A stretch of 64,000 nucleotides of DNA from Artocarpus heterophyllus (GCA_025403435.1 CM046331.1:26536693-26600692); one strand, 5' to 3'; numbered from the stretch's first letter, positions 22,701 through 34,440 are shown. A program made the numbers and translations. The notes: generated from the sequence alone by a model not told the origin.

Positions 22701-25700
22701 ACAATGTCTCAGCCTTTCGTTTTTTGTGAATATTGTTGCAACGGTAAATTCAGAATTCCCCATGCCTTTTACATGCATTTATGTTTGTTGTGACCAGAGG
22801 ACTAAATTTTGTTCTTGCTGCTTGCATCTACATTCCTTTCCATTGCAAACCTTTGCTTCCTATGCAACTGTTTTCTTGCTGCTATAAGAAAAATATTTTC
22901 TTCAGGAAAAAGAAAAATATTTTCTTCACTTTTTCCCCCCTTCTTTTTCCTCTTTGGCTGTGCAAGGAACTTATTGCAAATGCTTTGTTGTGAAAACAAA
23001 ATCCAAAGATGCTCGCTTTTGATATGAAATTGTTATAATGACCTATTACAGTATATAAAGGTCTGACAAATGTAGTGTAAGCATTTTGTGAACATAGAAG
23101 AGTAATGTGAGAATTAACGTCTCAATTCTCACACTTTGGACCTGCAGAGTTGCTCAATGCTCCTTCTGAGAAACTCTCTCTTACAATATCACACTTGGAC
23201 AGCTGGACTTGGTAAAGGGCCAGATGTGCATTTTGGGTCTTAATATTAGTTCATCTATGTCCGAAAGAATTTCTGTGTATTCTGGAGTTCGATAGGCCTA
23301 TACTTTCTACTGCCTTATCTAATCAACATGAGTACATCATTTGAAGTGAATGTCCTTGTGATAGAGCCTGCGGGTGCTGAGTTAGCAGAGGAGACATTGG
23401 AAAGAAAGAAGGAAATCGCCTAGACTTCTAAAAGGCTTGATGGTTGGATGAAGTCTTTTCTTTCCAAGGGAGGGAGGTTGACTCTGATTCAATCTGTTCT
23501 TTCTAGCCTACCAACTTACTTTTTGTCAATTTTTAAACTTCCAAATTTGGTGGTGTCAATTTTTGGAGAAGGTGATGGGTGGGTTCCTTTGGGAGGTTCA
23601 AGAAAAGGGTGGAGGGAAAGTCTTGTGGCATGGGATAAGGTCTGCAAAAGTAAGAAGAAAGGAGGGTTGGTTATAGGAAACTTGAAGAAGAGGAATGTGG
23701 CGTTTGTGGGCAAATGGCCGTAAAGATTCCCTCTTGGACAAGCATCCTTATGGGCGATGGTTATTAAAAGCAAATATGGGCTGATCCCAAATGGTTGGGA
23801 TTCTAATCTTGTAACTAGTGGTTCTCGTAGAAGTCCATGGAATTTATAGCCCAAGGCCTCCCTACTTTTCTTAAGAACACAAAATGGGTCGTGGATGGGG
23901 GGATAGATCTCTTTTCTGGAAACATGTCTAGTATGGGAATCATTCTTTTGAATTTTCTTTTCCCCGTTTGTTTGGTGTCTCTGATAAACAGGATGCTCTT
24001 ACTAACCAAATCTGCTTTCCTTCTCTGGCTAATGGTCTAGATTGGGACTTCAGTTTTAGAAGAAACTTAAATGATAGGGAGGATGAGGATTTGTCGGCTT
24101 TAATTTAAATCTTGCAGAATTTTTCCCTTTGTCCTTCTGTTCGGGATTTTAGTTCTTGGGTTTGTGATTCCTCAGGCTTTTCTTGTAAATCTTTTTTCTC
24201 GAGTCTAGTTGATGATGAGGATATTTCGGACTTTGAGCCTTTTAATCTCATTTGGGAGTCGTGTATCCCAAACTGAATAAAGGTCTTTGCTTGGCTTGTT
24301 TTTCATGGGAAAATTAATACGTGTGAAAGGGTTCAAAAGAAAACTCCTCAGTTGAGTATTTCCCCAAACTGGTGTGTCTTGTGTAGGAAGGATGAGGAAA
24401 CAATATACCATCTTTTCTTGCATTGTTATGTTGCAAAATACTTGTGGCTGAAAGTGATTCCGGAAGCAGATTTTGCTTTGTTTTTCCCTGCTTACTACAA
24501 TTCGTTGTTTGTGGAGGACATGGTGGGTTTTGGCTCTAATAGAATGGCTAAAGTCTTGTGGAATTGTTTGACTTTGACCTTGCTTTGGACAATTTAGATG
24601 GAGAGAAATGCAAGGATTTTCGAAGATAAAGCAATGGCAGTGGAAGATATTTGCAAGCAAAATACGCTGCTTCATTGTGGGCTTTGATGGACAGTTACTA
24701 GGAACTATCCTTTTTTTAATTTTTAGGAATTGGAAATATTATGTGGCCCTAATTTTTGAGTGTGGGGTACTGCTGTGTTTTGGTTTTGCTCTTCTTCTTT
24801 TTTTTCCTTTTTGTTTTTCTGCTTTCTTGTTTTTTCTTACTTCAAGGACACTTCATCCTCTTTCCTTGTAATTGGTTGTTTAATCAATATAAAGGAATTC
24901 TTTTTATCAAAAAAAAAAAAATGCCTGGACGTCTTATGAGATTTTGTCTGACACGGTTCTTTTCCACTTATATGTCATCATATGGATTGTGTGAATCCAG
25001 GCATTGGAGTTTTAATTATTGCTGTTTCTCTACATTTTTCAGTTCAATCAGTGCGCTATTTATGTTTGGTGTTGAACTGTACTCATGGATATGCTTAAAG
25101 TAAAATTTCCAGAAGTTCTTCGAGATTTTAGGATACTCTTGGAACTGAAGTTATTGATCACAAGTCACGACTAGGAAATTCTGATGTGTACATTATAGTC
25201 CAATTATACTTTTTTTCTTGAAGATATGTAATGTCTGACGAGCTGATAAAAATGATGAGGTTCAGAGTTTGTGTATGGTGCTTCCTATTGCTTAGGATTT
25301 AAGTCCCCATGTGTGCAGTGTAACATGTGTGCAGAGTTCCATTCTTCAGAATGCTTGTCCCGCCTTCTGGAATGCGAACCATATTTGTGCTTGCATATTC
25401 AGAGTATCCTTCAAGACAACAAACTTTTTCCATCTTCATTTTCTTGACCATGTATTTATTGACATAATGCAGTGTCGAATGCAAGCATATTTATGACAGG
25501 AAGGTAATCATGCACTACATAAAGTCGAAGACTTCAAAAAAGACACCTGCACAGTGCCCTGTTGCAGGTAAGTTCTTTTCCTTTGTTTCCTTTTTTGGTA
25601 TGGAGTTATAATCTTTTGTGCCAATCCTCATCTCTAGGCATTTTTCCTGTCAGGTTGTCCTAAGATATTGCATCTGGAGAACGTGGTGTGTGACCCATTG

Positions 25701-25805
25701 TTGCATATTGAAATCGAGGAATTGCGCTCGATGAATAAGCAAACTGCTGCGACTGAAGTGATAGAAGACTTCACTGAGCTTGATGAAGAAGAGGATGCAT
25801 GGTGA
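19754..25805 (+). CDS. HPY2: NSE2/MMS21-type SUMO E3 ligase (HPY2-like)
   Basis: This subunit of the SMC5/6 complex transfers SUMO and acts in DNA repair, replication and meristem maintenance. Seven exons with GT-AG borders are inferred: 19754-19849, 19943-20014, 20556-20666, 20787-20897, 22485-22624, 25473-25567, 25654-25805. Together they give 258 aa, close to about 250 for the Arabidopsis protein. The N-terminal part (residues 1-130) is helical and should bind SMC5. The SP-RING is at about 158-215: CPVSGKPITEL, then VECKHIYDRK, then AQCPVAGC. The expected zinc ligands Cys180, His182, Cys205 and Cys210 have the NSE2 spacing (C-x-H ... C-x4-C). The C-terminus is acidic (ELDEEEDAW). An upstream in-frame ATG (19745) would add three residues. 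Introns 4 and 5 are 1.6 and 2.8 kb and carry LINE 3' ends in the same orientation. All exons stay open, so the gene looks functional. Confidence 0.93.
20240..20420. other. GC-rich insert in NSE2 intron 2
   Basis: The block around 20270-20400 (GGGTCGGGACTTGGGGGCGG, GGGCCAGGGGAGGGC) is much richer in G than the rest of the intron. Intron 2 (541 bp) is longer than introns 1, 3 and 6 (about 90-120 bp), so this may be inserted sequence. No ends or family recognised. Confidence 0.4.
21480..21892 (+). mobile_element. LINE 3' end in NSE2 intron 4
   Basis: The translation has traces of the tail of an L1-type ORF2: RISRIFGDNRTKGKMFVF, then EGSN-type sequence. After it comes a short 3' UTR and a terminal A run (21884-21893). 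It is same-strand as the gene. It is strongly 5'-truncated and full of stops. The exact left end is not resolved. Confidence 0.6.
23350..24922 (+). mobile_element. 5'-truncated L1-type LINE in NSE2 intron 5
   Basis: Frames on the + strand give the C-terminal part of a plant L1 ORF2: RLDGWMKSFLSKGGRLTLIQ SVLSSLPTYFLS (23430-23540), LVAWDKVCKSKKKGGLVIGN (23615-23680), and the zinc-binding zf-RVT segment SPNWCVLCRKDEE ... HLFLHC (24352-24432). Stops and frame changes separate these blocks. The element ends in a run of A at 24909-24921. The catalytic part of the reverse transcriptase is missing, as expected for a 5'-truncated insertion. A target duplication was not found. Confidence 0.85.
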
Positions 25806-26240
25806 TCATAGTTACAGCTGAACATTTTCCAGATTCTGATTGTACATCATATTTCATTTGATGATTTGCATGTACTGGTTTGTAACTGCTGCAGAATGTT
25901 CATACACTAGGGAGTTCTTGCGTCCTAGGACAAACTGAGTTCAAATGTTTTCAGTTCCCTGTAGACGGCATCGGTGCAAAGGTATGTTAAAAATATCATT
26001 GTCAATAGGGTAAGTTTTAAAAATTTGCTTTCTAATTTAGACCGTGTAAAAATTTGCGTTCAGAATTACCAACATATTTTCCTATCTCCTGACTTGCAAA
26101 TTGTAAAAATATGATGGAAGGGATTTGCGAAGATGGAGTCGGATTTTAATTTAATTTATATTTTTCTTTTTAAACTTGGGATTTTTTTTTTTTTGGATAA
26201 ATTTTAGTATTTTAACAGCTTAAATTTTGTTAACTTTAGG
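25806..26240. other. NSE2 3' flank, no gene seen
   Basis: Probable 3' UTR and intergenic DNA. No other structure supported. Confidence 0.5.
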
Positions 26241-26345
26241 CTGTTTGGTTCTAGTGACATTACGGTTCGGGCAGAGTGGAGCTTTGAAAGAGATTGCAGG
26301 TTCAATCCTGCCTTATATTAAAAAAAAAAAAAAAAAAAACAAACA
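26241..26345 (+). mobile_element. Candidate short SINE (tRNA-like pol III promoter plus poly-A)
   Basis: GGGCAGAGTGG (26269-26279) matches 10 of 11 positions of the pol III A-box pattern TRGCNNAGYNG. GGTTCAATCC (26299-26308) is a good B box. A run of about 20 A follows at 26320-26339. The order A box, B box, poly-A over some 100 bp is what a minimal SINE would show. The spacing between boxes is short. No flanking duplication was recognised. Confidence 0.45.
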
Positions 26346-26632
26346 AACAAAATCCAACCCCATAAGAAAATAAAAAAGGCTTTCCAACGGAGTGGTTATT
26401 TTCAGTTCTTGATGATTCTAGGCGTCTATAATCCTAAAAACTTTACTCCCTATAGGCATCCGGCCGGTCCAAAGCGGTAGTCGTTTTGGATTTGTTGGTT
26501 AGTTTACCTTGCAGAGCCGGTTAAAGCTTGGGGATGACTGGGTGGTGTTGGAAATATTCTGTTTAATCAGTCTATTTTTGTAAATTTGGTCTTCCTTTTT
26601 CCAATTATACCACATTGAAACCTCTGCGCGGG

Positions 26633-26925
26633 GCATTTTGAGAAATGGCCTCCGGCCAAAATTTTTTTGGATAAATAGACCACTTTTTTTTGGACAGTTT
26701 TTGGCACAAAAAAAAAAGGTTTTTTGGACATCAAAACGGTTTCAGTTTTTTTTTTTTTTTATCATGTTGAGGTTCTTTATTTTGCTATAGTCATTTTTCT
26801 TATTTTGTTGAAAAAAATTGAGAATAGTTTACCTATACAGAAAAACGTGTTTTTTTTGTTCTAAAAAAAAAGAGGACTTTTACCCAATTTGAAATTTTTT
26901 TTTTGCCCTTTCATCAAAATCTTCC
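26633..26925. repeat. A/T-rich foldback repeat, copy in + orientation
   Basis: Contains ATTTTGAGAAATGGCC, CCGGCCAAAATTTTTTTGG and TAAATAGACC, then TTTTTTGGACATCAAAACGG and TCAGTTTTTTT. Read in reverse complement, the repeat at 28065-28305 gives the same series of words. The outer ends are partly complementary, as in a foldback element. Confidence 0.6.
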
Positions 26926-26963
26926 CCTCTTCTGTTGGGCATTATATCAATGAACTACAAGGT

Positions 26964-27026
26964 AACATAGTGAAATAGCATACTAACCATTAAACACAAC
27001 CCAACATAGTGAAATAGCATACTAAC
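26964..27026. repeat. 24-bp perfect direct repeat, 39-bp period
   Basis: The same 24 bases occur at 26964-26987 and 27003-27026, separated by 15 bp. This may be local slippage, or a footprint of a small duplication. Confidence 0.85.
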
Positions 27027-27790
27027 ATATGCATTATTTGGTAGGCAGCATTCGAACCAATTTTGAACACACCACCATAATTTATACTTCTTTCAAATTG
27101 GATTTGCTAGTAAATCTAGCACATTTAACTTGATCAATAATCACTGCTTAGTTCTTGTGTCGTTAGTAGCAATTATAATACTTTAGTCGTCGCCACTAAT
27201 CGCTATTTACTTCCAAAATTATTATTATTTTGATTTTATTTCTACGCTAAAACTTTTTACGATTGTTTTTAGAATTATTAGTACTAAGTTTACTTCATTA
27301 GTCTTCCTTATTAATCATGGACTTATTATAAATTGGCAAACCGATTTGAACTGAAAAAAATAATTTCAAAGGTTATAACATATAAGAGCTTTACACTATA
27401 GATGATTTTTGTTTTATACTATAGAGTTTTCTACTGTTATTTCTTCAAACCAATTGCTTTGAATGAATGCACAAAACACCAAAAATCATTTATAGGTTTG
27501 TTTTATTTTATTTTTTTTTTCTAAAAGGTAAGATCATTGTTGTCAAGCCAAAAAATTAGTCTTAAACACAAATAATTAATTAGTTGTAAAGTGACAATTC
27601 TTCATTCTTTTAGAATACGGTTTAAATTTATTTTCTTGATAACGCTAAAATTACTAGGAGTAATTTTTGTACACGCTTTCCACCAATCAGTGGCTGAACT
27701 AAACCTACTTCAATGAGACCACATGCCTTCAGTCAAATTTTTAAATATTAATGGTTTTGCTCTAAAAATTTAAGAAAGTACAAGTTGTAC
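27027..27790. other. AT-rich intergenic DNA, no gene seen
   Basis: Short frames only and no repeat boundaries fixed. Confidence 0.5.
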
Positions 27791-28060
27791 TGTAACGCCC
27801 CAAAACCGGGATAAGTGACTTAGTGGCTTACTTTGAAAATAAGAATAAGAAATTGTAACGAATAGATCAATCATAAATACTATTAAAAATAAATATCACA
27901 TATTCAAAACTTTAAAAATTGTTAGACTATAGTTACTTTAAAATATATATTTTTTAATTTTTATCCTCTCCATCTCTTCCGTACTTTTCTTCCCAACAAA
28001 TCTCCCTCTGTCTTTTCTCGGAAGATTTTGATGAAAGAGTCAAACGAAAATTTTAATTAG
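27791..28060 (+). repeat. Possible LTR-end fragment
   Basis: The start TGTAACGCCCCAAAACCGGG has the form of the 5' end of many plant Ty3 LTRs (the chromovirus at 42.6 kb starts TGTAAAACCCGCC). Only a short AT-rich stretch follows before the next repeat. No partner LTR. Confidence 0.3.
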
Positions 28061-28064
28061 GTAA

Positions 28065-28305
28065 ATTGTCTCTTTTTTTTTAAATCAAAAAACATGTTTT
28101 TTATGTAAATGAGCTGTCTCAGTTTTTTTTAAAAAAATAAGAAAAATAACTGGAGCAGAATAAGGAACCTCAACAGAAAAAAAAAAAAGAAACCATTTTG
28201 ATGTCTAAAAAACTTTTTATTTGTGTCAAAAATTGTAAAAAAAAAAAGGGTCTATTTACCAAAAAAAATTTTGGCCGAAGGCCTTTTATCAAAATCCCTC
28301 GTCTT
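28065..28305. repeat. A/T-rich foldback repeat, copy in - orientation
   Basis: Reverse-complement relative of 26633-26925. GGTCTATTTACC, AAAATTTTGGCC and AAGGCC TTTTATCAAAAT at its right edge mirror the left edge of that copy. The central words AACTGGAGCAGAATAAGGAA and CTCAACAG also recur in the copies near 10 kb. Confidence 0.6.
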
Positions 28306-28640
28306 CCTCGTCGTCTTCCCTCACATGGAGAGCAAAGGCGCAGGACTCGTCGGAGTCGCGCGAAGGCGCTGGAACACCGAGTTGCGTGAAGGCAAGAGGA
28401 GCGGGTCTCGCTGAGTCCCGCGAAGGAGTCGGAGGAGAGGGTCTTGCTAGAGTCACGATGGGGCCTCCCTCCGCGACTCTGGCGGCTCTCTTTGCGAGAC
28501 GTCGCACGACTCCGGCGCTTCTTCTACGACTCAGGTGTCGTTGCTCTCCATATTTGAGGCCGTCACTGTTCATGGTTGGGAAATGTGAAGAGGAAGATAT
28601 GAGACGTTGGTTAGAGAGAGAGAGAGGAAAAGACTAGGGT
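28306..28640. other. GC-rich island adjoining a foldback repeat
   Basis: A GC-rich block with imperfect internal repeats of GAGTC(G/C)CGCGAAGG (about 28353-28430) sits between AT-rich sequences. Open frames on both strands have low-complexity Arg/Ala/Ser proteins and no domain. I do not call a gene. It may be transposon cargo. Confidence 0.4.
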
Positions 28641-30370
28641 TTTCAATTTGAGTGTTTTAGTTATTATATCATCTAATTAATGTTGATTTAAAATTAAATG
28701 GTCTATTAATTAACCATTTAAATATTTTGGTTTATTAATTTTTATTCAACTATCATTGTAGCCTATCTCCTTCGTTGTCTGTAACCACTGCGTTACCAAA
28801 AGTAAACCTACTCTACTCCATTTTGTTTATAAAAGTAAATTACCAAAAGGGTATTTAGTAGGCGCAGTCTTAACCACTAACCCAGTTATGAACAGTGTAA
28901 AACTCTTATATATTACAGTAAAAAGAAAAAAATTATCATAGTATAAAGCTCTCACATGCTACAGTATCAACAATTTTAACTACTTTTTTAAACGCCCTAC
29001 GAGTGATTTAATAGGTTCTATAAAAAAAAAAAATGATCTCATAGGTCGCTTATTGAATACGTAAATTGCCCTCAACCAACATCAGCCGCCCATACGAATA
29101 TCTATAATGGCTTCAATAAAAAGTCCAGATGGTCTTAGAGCTTTGGACGGTAGACCTGTTTTATTTATATATATACACATACATAGGAATCTACTTGAGT
29201 CCACCCGGGTGGACATTCCACCCTCTATATGGCACTATTATATTTTTTCAATTACTTTTCTTTAGTTTTAAATGGCTCACTTGGCTTTGTCTTAGTCCCA
29301 CTAATGAGACTGTAATGTTGCTGCTACTGGATATTAGCAGCTTTTTTTAATTTTGAGTAACACTTTTATATTAGCAGGTTTTTTTAATTTTGCATGTTTT
29401 ATGCAAAATTAAAACTAAAATCCACAGATAAGCATGCAAAATCAGGCCATTCACTGAAACAGCTGTAGATAATAGTTTAAATGCGTTACCTAATATTTGA
29501 ATAGAATGTTACTTTTTGCTCCTTTGTTTAATAATACCTCCCCATCCTTCTTTCTCCAAATCTAAAAACAATTTTAATTTCACATTTGGGTTTTGTTATT
29601 AGTTATTAGTTATTCTCATCTTACTCAGTATACCAACTGGATTATTAGAGCTATCTACAAATTTAGAATGGCAAGTTCCAATATCTCATTTGGCAGTGAA
29701 ATTAGTATGGCAAATGGCAATTGCAGATTAATAAAAATTAAATAGCCTCTTCTCAAACTTCCATACAACCAAATCAAACGCCCTAATCTCTAATACACAG
29801 ATGTCTCCACCTTGACAAGAAGCATATTCAATTATGACATAATGCATCCAACAACTGGGCACTACTTTTTTGTTTCCCCCTAAACTACTGGGTACTGCTT
29901 CTAGCAAGATAGCATTCATTGCTTGAGTTGCAAATGATCAAATCTCAAGGGGGATGAGTAACTGTGATTTCTAACCTTTTTTTTTTTTTTTTTCAAATTA
30001 GTGATCTTAAAACCTAAGTAACGAAAAAAAAAAAGTGATCTTAAAATTATTCAGTGGACTTTGAAACTGCTCTTAAAATAATATATATATAATTTTTTAA
30101 TATAAATAAACTTTTAGGCTAAAAAAACAAAAATTTAATAGGTGTTTGGTTGGTGAGAAACGTTTTTATTGAACATATAAGAGTTTTTTACAATAATAAT
30201 TTGTTATATTTTATTATAATATATAAAAATTTATATTATTTATGACTGAATTTGTAGTTGACGCGACTGTTATCCAAACACTTGTTAAAGAGACTCCTAG
30301 GATTAGCTCTTTCTCTATTTCTAGCATTACCAACTTATGATCTCCTTCCTCGGCAGCCAAAAAGCGCAAC
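28641..30370. other. Intergenic DNA and ERI1-like gene promoter region
   Basis: AT-rich with no supported gene up to about 30.2 kb. No clear TATA box could be assigned before the ERI1-like start. TA-rich words occur at 30080-30090 and 30214-30235. Confidence 0.45.
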
Positions 30371-33300
30371 ATGATGAGGTTCACAGTCACAAGAGTTCCT
30401 CTTTGTAGAGTTTCTCCACTTTGCTCCAAAACTCTCTCTCCATTCTTTCCCATCTCTCTCTCTTCTCCCGTCTTATCCGTCCCTCTTCCATGTTGTCGTT
30501 CTGTTACTCTTACCTCCATTACAACCTCGTCGAAGATGAACGAAACCCGTTGGAAGCCCATGTGTTTGTACTACACCCAAGGAAAGTGCGCCATGGTATG
30601 GTAAAACTTGTTCAAACCAACAAAATTTTCAAAGTTTCAAACACCCTTTTGTTTTGTTTCATAGATCCCTTATTAGATTTCTTTCTTGTCGTTTCGGTTT
30701 TAAAAGTTTTGTATGTGGGCATTTTCTTTTGTGCACACAATCTATTTGATTAAATGTCTAAACCAAAGGAGAGAAGATCAATAAGGAAAGAGAGAGAAAG
30801 AGTAGGAATATGAAGTGAGAGCACCAATGCAATGCCAAATTTTTATGCTAATGCCAATACGATGCTACACTTAATATTAAGATTGGCATATCCTTTTCAC
30901 TTATTAATCATAAGATTGTTATTTTTCAATTATTTAATAATTAAAGATGATCTTCTTAAACTTATAATATGAAAAATAGATATAGTAATTGAAATAATAT
31001 CATGTATTGGAGCACAAGATAGAATGACATATCAAGTATGTCTTTTTTATACTTTTTTTTTTGCCAAATATTTCATTGACGTTAACGTCTGCACCCGAGA
31101 TGATCCAATAGTGGTGAAGCACAAAGTCTATGGGCTTGTAATGTCAATTCAAGACATTATAAGATTTTTGATTGTTGTCGTTGTTGTTGTGATCTAACAT
31201 GTGCCTATGGACTCCTTTGATTTGCTAAACCTCCCGTTTCATTTATTCTTTCTTGCAAAATGGTTTCATTTTTTAGTCCTTTTACTCAGGTATGAAGTTC
31301 TTTAGTATGTCAGTTGTACTTTATAGAAACTATGTAGAAAGTTAGAGGGGTGTTTCATCTATAAAAACAGTTGTCCTTGGCATATAACTAAAGCATATCT
31401 CAACTCCTCCTTGTAGATGGATGATCCTATGCACCTGGAGAAGTTCAACCATAACTGCTCCTGGGATCTTCAAGTTGATGCTTCCAAGTTAAATAGAATC
31501 TGCTCTCAGAACTTGGATTTCTTTCTTGTGCTGGATTTAGAGGGCAAGGTTGAAATTCTCGAGTTCCCGGTTTTGTTGATTGATGCCAAAACTATGGAAG
31601 TGGTCGACTTTTTCCATAGGTTCGCTATGTTTTCTTATTTATTGCTGATTCCAATGTAGCTTCATTTGTTTATTTTTTGGGATTATTCTGACACATGCAC
31701 CAACTTTAGGGTCATTCCCACTTTGCCTCTTAAGCTTTAAAAACTCTCATTTTGCTCCCTGAATTTTGAGATAGTCCCACTTAATCTCCTTTGCTCGAAT
31801 TTTTGTTAAAAATAGACAGAAAAGAGGGCTTCAGTGAGGTCATGTGGTTGTTTACCGTTCGTTTCCAACATAAACTCTAACATAAGGACTTAAAGTGAGG
31901 CTAATTCCCCCTTTTTTTTGCACCCCTTTTAAACGAGAATTCTAAGAGGAGTTAAAGTGGGACTAATTCAAAATTCATGAAGTAAAGTGGGAGTTTTTAA
32001 AGTTGAGGAGGGCAATGTGGAAAGTGAAAATGACCCACAAATTCAGGGGCACATTTAGATAGATACTATTTTTTATTTTATGTTATTTTGGGCCCGTTTG
32101 TTTCGATACTCGAATCACGGTTCGAATCATTTTGCTACAGTATTTTCTCTCACAAAAATTTAAATATTCATTCAAATACTCTATTCAAATACTCGAACCA
32201 AACGGGCCTTTTATTTTTCTGCTGTGTTTGGTTGTGTTTTGTTTTCTTAACGGATGAATTGTTTTGTAGATGTTTCCCACTTTTTCTGTTGTTGCACTTT
32301 TGTTAGTTTCACTACTATTATGTATGTCCTTATTCACTTTCAGATTTGTGAGGCCCTCAGGAATGACCGAACAAAGAATAAATGAGTATATTGAAGCAAA
32401 ATATGGAAAATTTGGAGTCCATCGGTATGATGCTTAGCTCAACCTCGTTTCTTTTTACAAAATGACCAACAGCCAATGACAATTACAATCACCTAAATTT
32501 ATCGCCGTTCTACGTATTCTTGGAGTCCGGGCTCCATGGATCCATGGCATAAGTTGTCATTTACTGAAATTGGCTTTAGTTTTCCACACGCATGCTTCTA
32601 CAAGAAGATTAATGTGACATTGTCAAAAAGTGCAGTGTCTGGCATGATACAGCTATACCATTTAAGGACGTTCTTCAGCAATTTGAAGTCTGGTTGACTC
32701 AGCATCATTTGTGGGAGAAACACACAGGCCGGTCACTAAACAGAGCTGCATTTGTAACTTGGTCAGTTTGATTATTCTTTTTCTCATCCATACTAGTGTA
32801 TTCTGTAATTCTAGGGTGTCTACTAACGTACTCTCAGCATATTTTTTGAAGTCTTTATCATATTACACAATCGGGTTGAAAATTTAGAGGACTTGTGAAA
32901 AGTTGCTGAATTTGGTTTTAAATTGTGTCAGTGGAAACTGGGATTTGAAGACAAAGGTCCCTCAGCAATGCAAAGTGTCAAAGACGAAGCTTCCATTATA
33001 TTTTATGGAATGGATCAATCTCAAAGATGTGTACCTTAATTTTTACAAGAGGAGGGTTGGTACATATTGTTAATTTCTTGCTATTTAAATTTCATTGTTG
33101 TAATTTTGTCTGTCTAGACTGCATTATTTATTGAGATCAAACGTAAAGACGGCCACTGGAGAAATAATTGTTAAATGTACATGAATGTACGCACAACAAA
33201 GCTGTCATTGATGTTGAAGTTTTCTTAACTAACAGAATTAGCGACAACTCTATTATGTACATGACGTTAGCTACCCTATGATGTGAATTTAACACGTTCT

Positions 33301-33602
33301 AACTTTGGTCTTGAACAGCAGTAAAAAATTAAGCCTCGTGTTTTTATCCGATTTCGGTTATGTTTCTGTTTGTGAGATGTTTGCTTTGCTGCGGATGACA
33401 GGCCACAGGGATGGTGACGATGATGAGAGAACTCGACATACCATTAGTGGGAAGCCACCATCTTGGATTTGATGACACAAAGAACATCTCGAGAGTGTTG
33501 CAACGCATGCTTGCGGACGGCGCACTTATTCGAATCACTGCGAGGAGAAAGCCAGAGTATCCTAATGACGTGGAATTTTTATTCAAGAATAGAATAAAGT
33601 AG
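30371..33602 (+). CDS. ERL1: ERI1-like 3'-5' exoribonuclease (ERL1-like, DEDDh)
   Basis: This family trims 3' ends of small and ribosomal RNAs. The plant member ERL1 works in chloroplasts on 5S rRNA maturation. Six exons with GT-AG borders are inferred: 30371-30595, 31417-31619, 32344-32424, 32636-32761, 32932-33055, 33402-33602. They give 319 aa. Residues 1-55 are rich in Ser, Thr, Arg and Pro with few acidic residues, like a transit peptide. The exonuclease fold shows FLVLDLEG (Asp115, Glu117), CGNWDLKT (Asp216) and HHLGFDDTKNI (His273, Asp278), the five DEDDh residues. KYGKFGVHRVWHD and TKVPQQCKVSK are ERI1-type stretches. MNETRWKPMCLYYTQGKCAM precedes the domain. The second in-frame ATG (30374) or the one at about 30534 are alternative starts; the first keeps the transit peptide. 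Intron 2 carries two small transposons. Confidence 0.92.
31709..32035. mobile_element. Mutator-like foldback MITE in ERI1-like intron 2
   Basis: Starts GGGTCATTCCCACTTTGCC and ends with a complementary arm ...AAAGTGAAAATGACCC. The arms contain the unit AAAACTC(C/T)CA(C/T)TTTGCTCC on one side and its complement on the other. The 9-bp flanks CCAACTTTA/ACAAATTCA agree at 6 of 9 positions, suggesting a decayed duplication. Confidence 0.65.
32090..32208. mobile_element. Tourist-like MITE, copy 2, in ERI1-like intron 2
   Basis: About 119 bp with ends GGGCCCGTTTGTTTCG and CGAACCAAACGGGCC. TTT flanks both sides. Its reverse complement matches the MITE at 2184-2313 along nearly all of its length (shared GTGAGAGAAAATACTGTAGC). 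Confidence 0.82.
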
Positions 33603-34440
33603 CTGTTTCTGGATTTCTGTTTTTCTTTACTAGTTGTTATTCTTTGTAATATAAATACCAAAATAGAAAAAAAGGGTGATTCAATTCCTCCCTCTCTTAC
33701 TCCAACCCCCTCTCAAGGCAGAGCTGGTAAATTTGGATGGAAAAAGGACTGCAAAATTGATCTCTTTCTCAACAATTAGTAGTTGCTAAAGTTGGCTCGT
33801 CTTATTTATTAGATGCTTGGTTTATATTAGAAACGAGGGACCAGGGATTACAAAGTGTGTGTATATATGTGGATTTGTTTTCAGTGATTACATTTCCAAT
33901 TGTTACGTTTCTAATAAGAGTATATTTAATAACAATTGATGATGTGACGTGATAAGAATATAATTTTATTAACTATTATAATTATTTTGGACAACAACCT
34001 AATTAATTATAACTATTTGATTCATATTACACGATTAATAATAACACTACTTATTGAAAATGTAACCATTAAATCCACACACACATATTAAATAAACATA
34101 TGATTAAATCGAATGGTTATAATTAAGTAAATAGTTGACCAAAAAAAAGGGTTAATTAATGAATGAATTTTTATTACGTCACATCATTAATTGATTTTAA
34201 AATATACCTAACCATTGAAAGCAAATTTATATTATCAGTGCCTCTCTGGGAGTGCTCCTTCGCATGCCTCTTCTGGGTGAGCGGGTTTTGTAGATCATTT
34301 GCATAATGGGCGACCTAGTTGGGAGATGGAAATCACTGGCAATGTGGAAACTGTTGAGGGAAGTTTTTGATTCGGGAGGTTTATGATGAGGGCTTCCTGT
34401 TTCTCTTTGGCAATAAAAAGGAACGACGACGAATTCTCAA
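33603..34440. other. ERI1-like 3' flank; short coding-like block
   Basis: 3' UTR and AT-rich DNA up to about 34.2 kb. At 34242-34435 the base composition becomes G-rich and looks coding-derived (frame with MGDLVGEMEITGNVETVEG), but it is too short and broken to assign. It might be a retroelement fragment. Confidence 0.35.

Noticed and set aside
24205..24675. Minus-strand 156-codon frame in NSE2 intron 5
   Set aside because: Antisense shadow of the LINE zf-RVT region on the + strand.
26269..26308. A functional tRNA gene
   Set aside because: A and B boxes are present, but no cloverleaf with acceptor and anticodon stems can be formed in the available length.
28289..28637. Frames in the GC-rich island at 28.3-28.6 kb as genes
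   Set aside because: Open on both strands because of GC bias and internal repeats; no domain or promoter seen.
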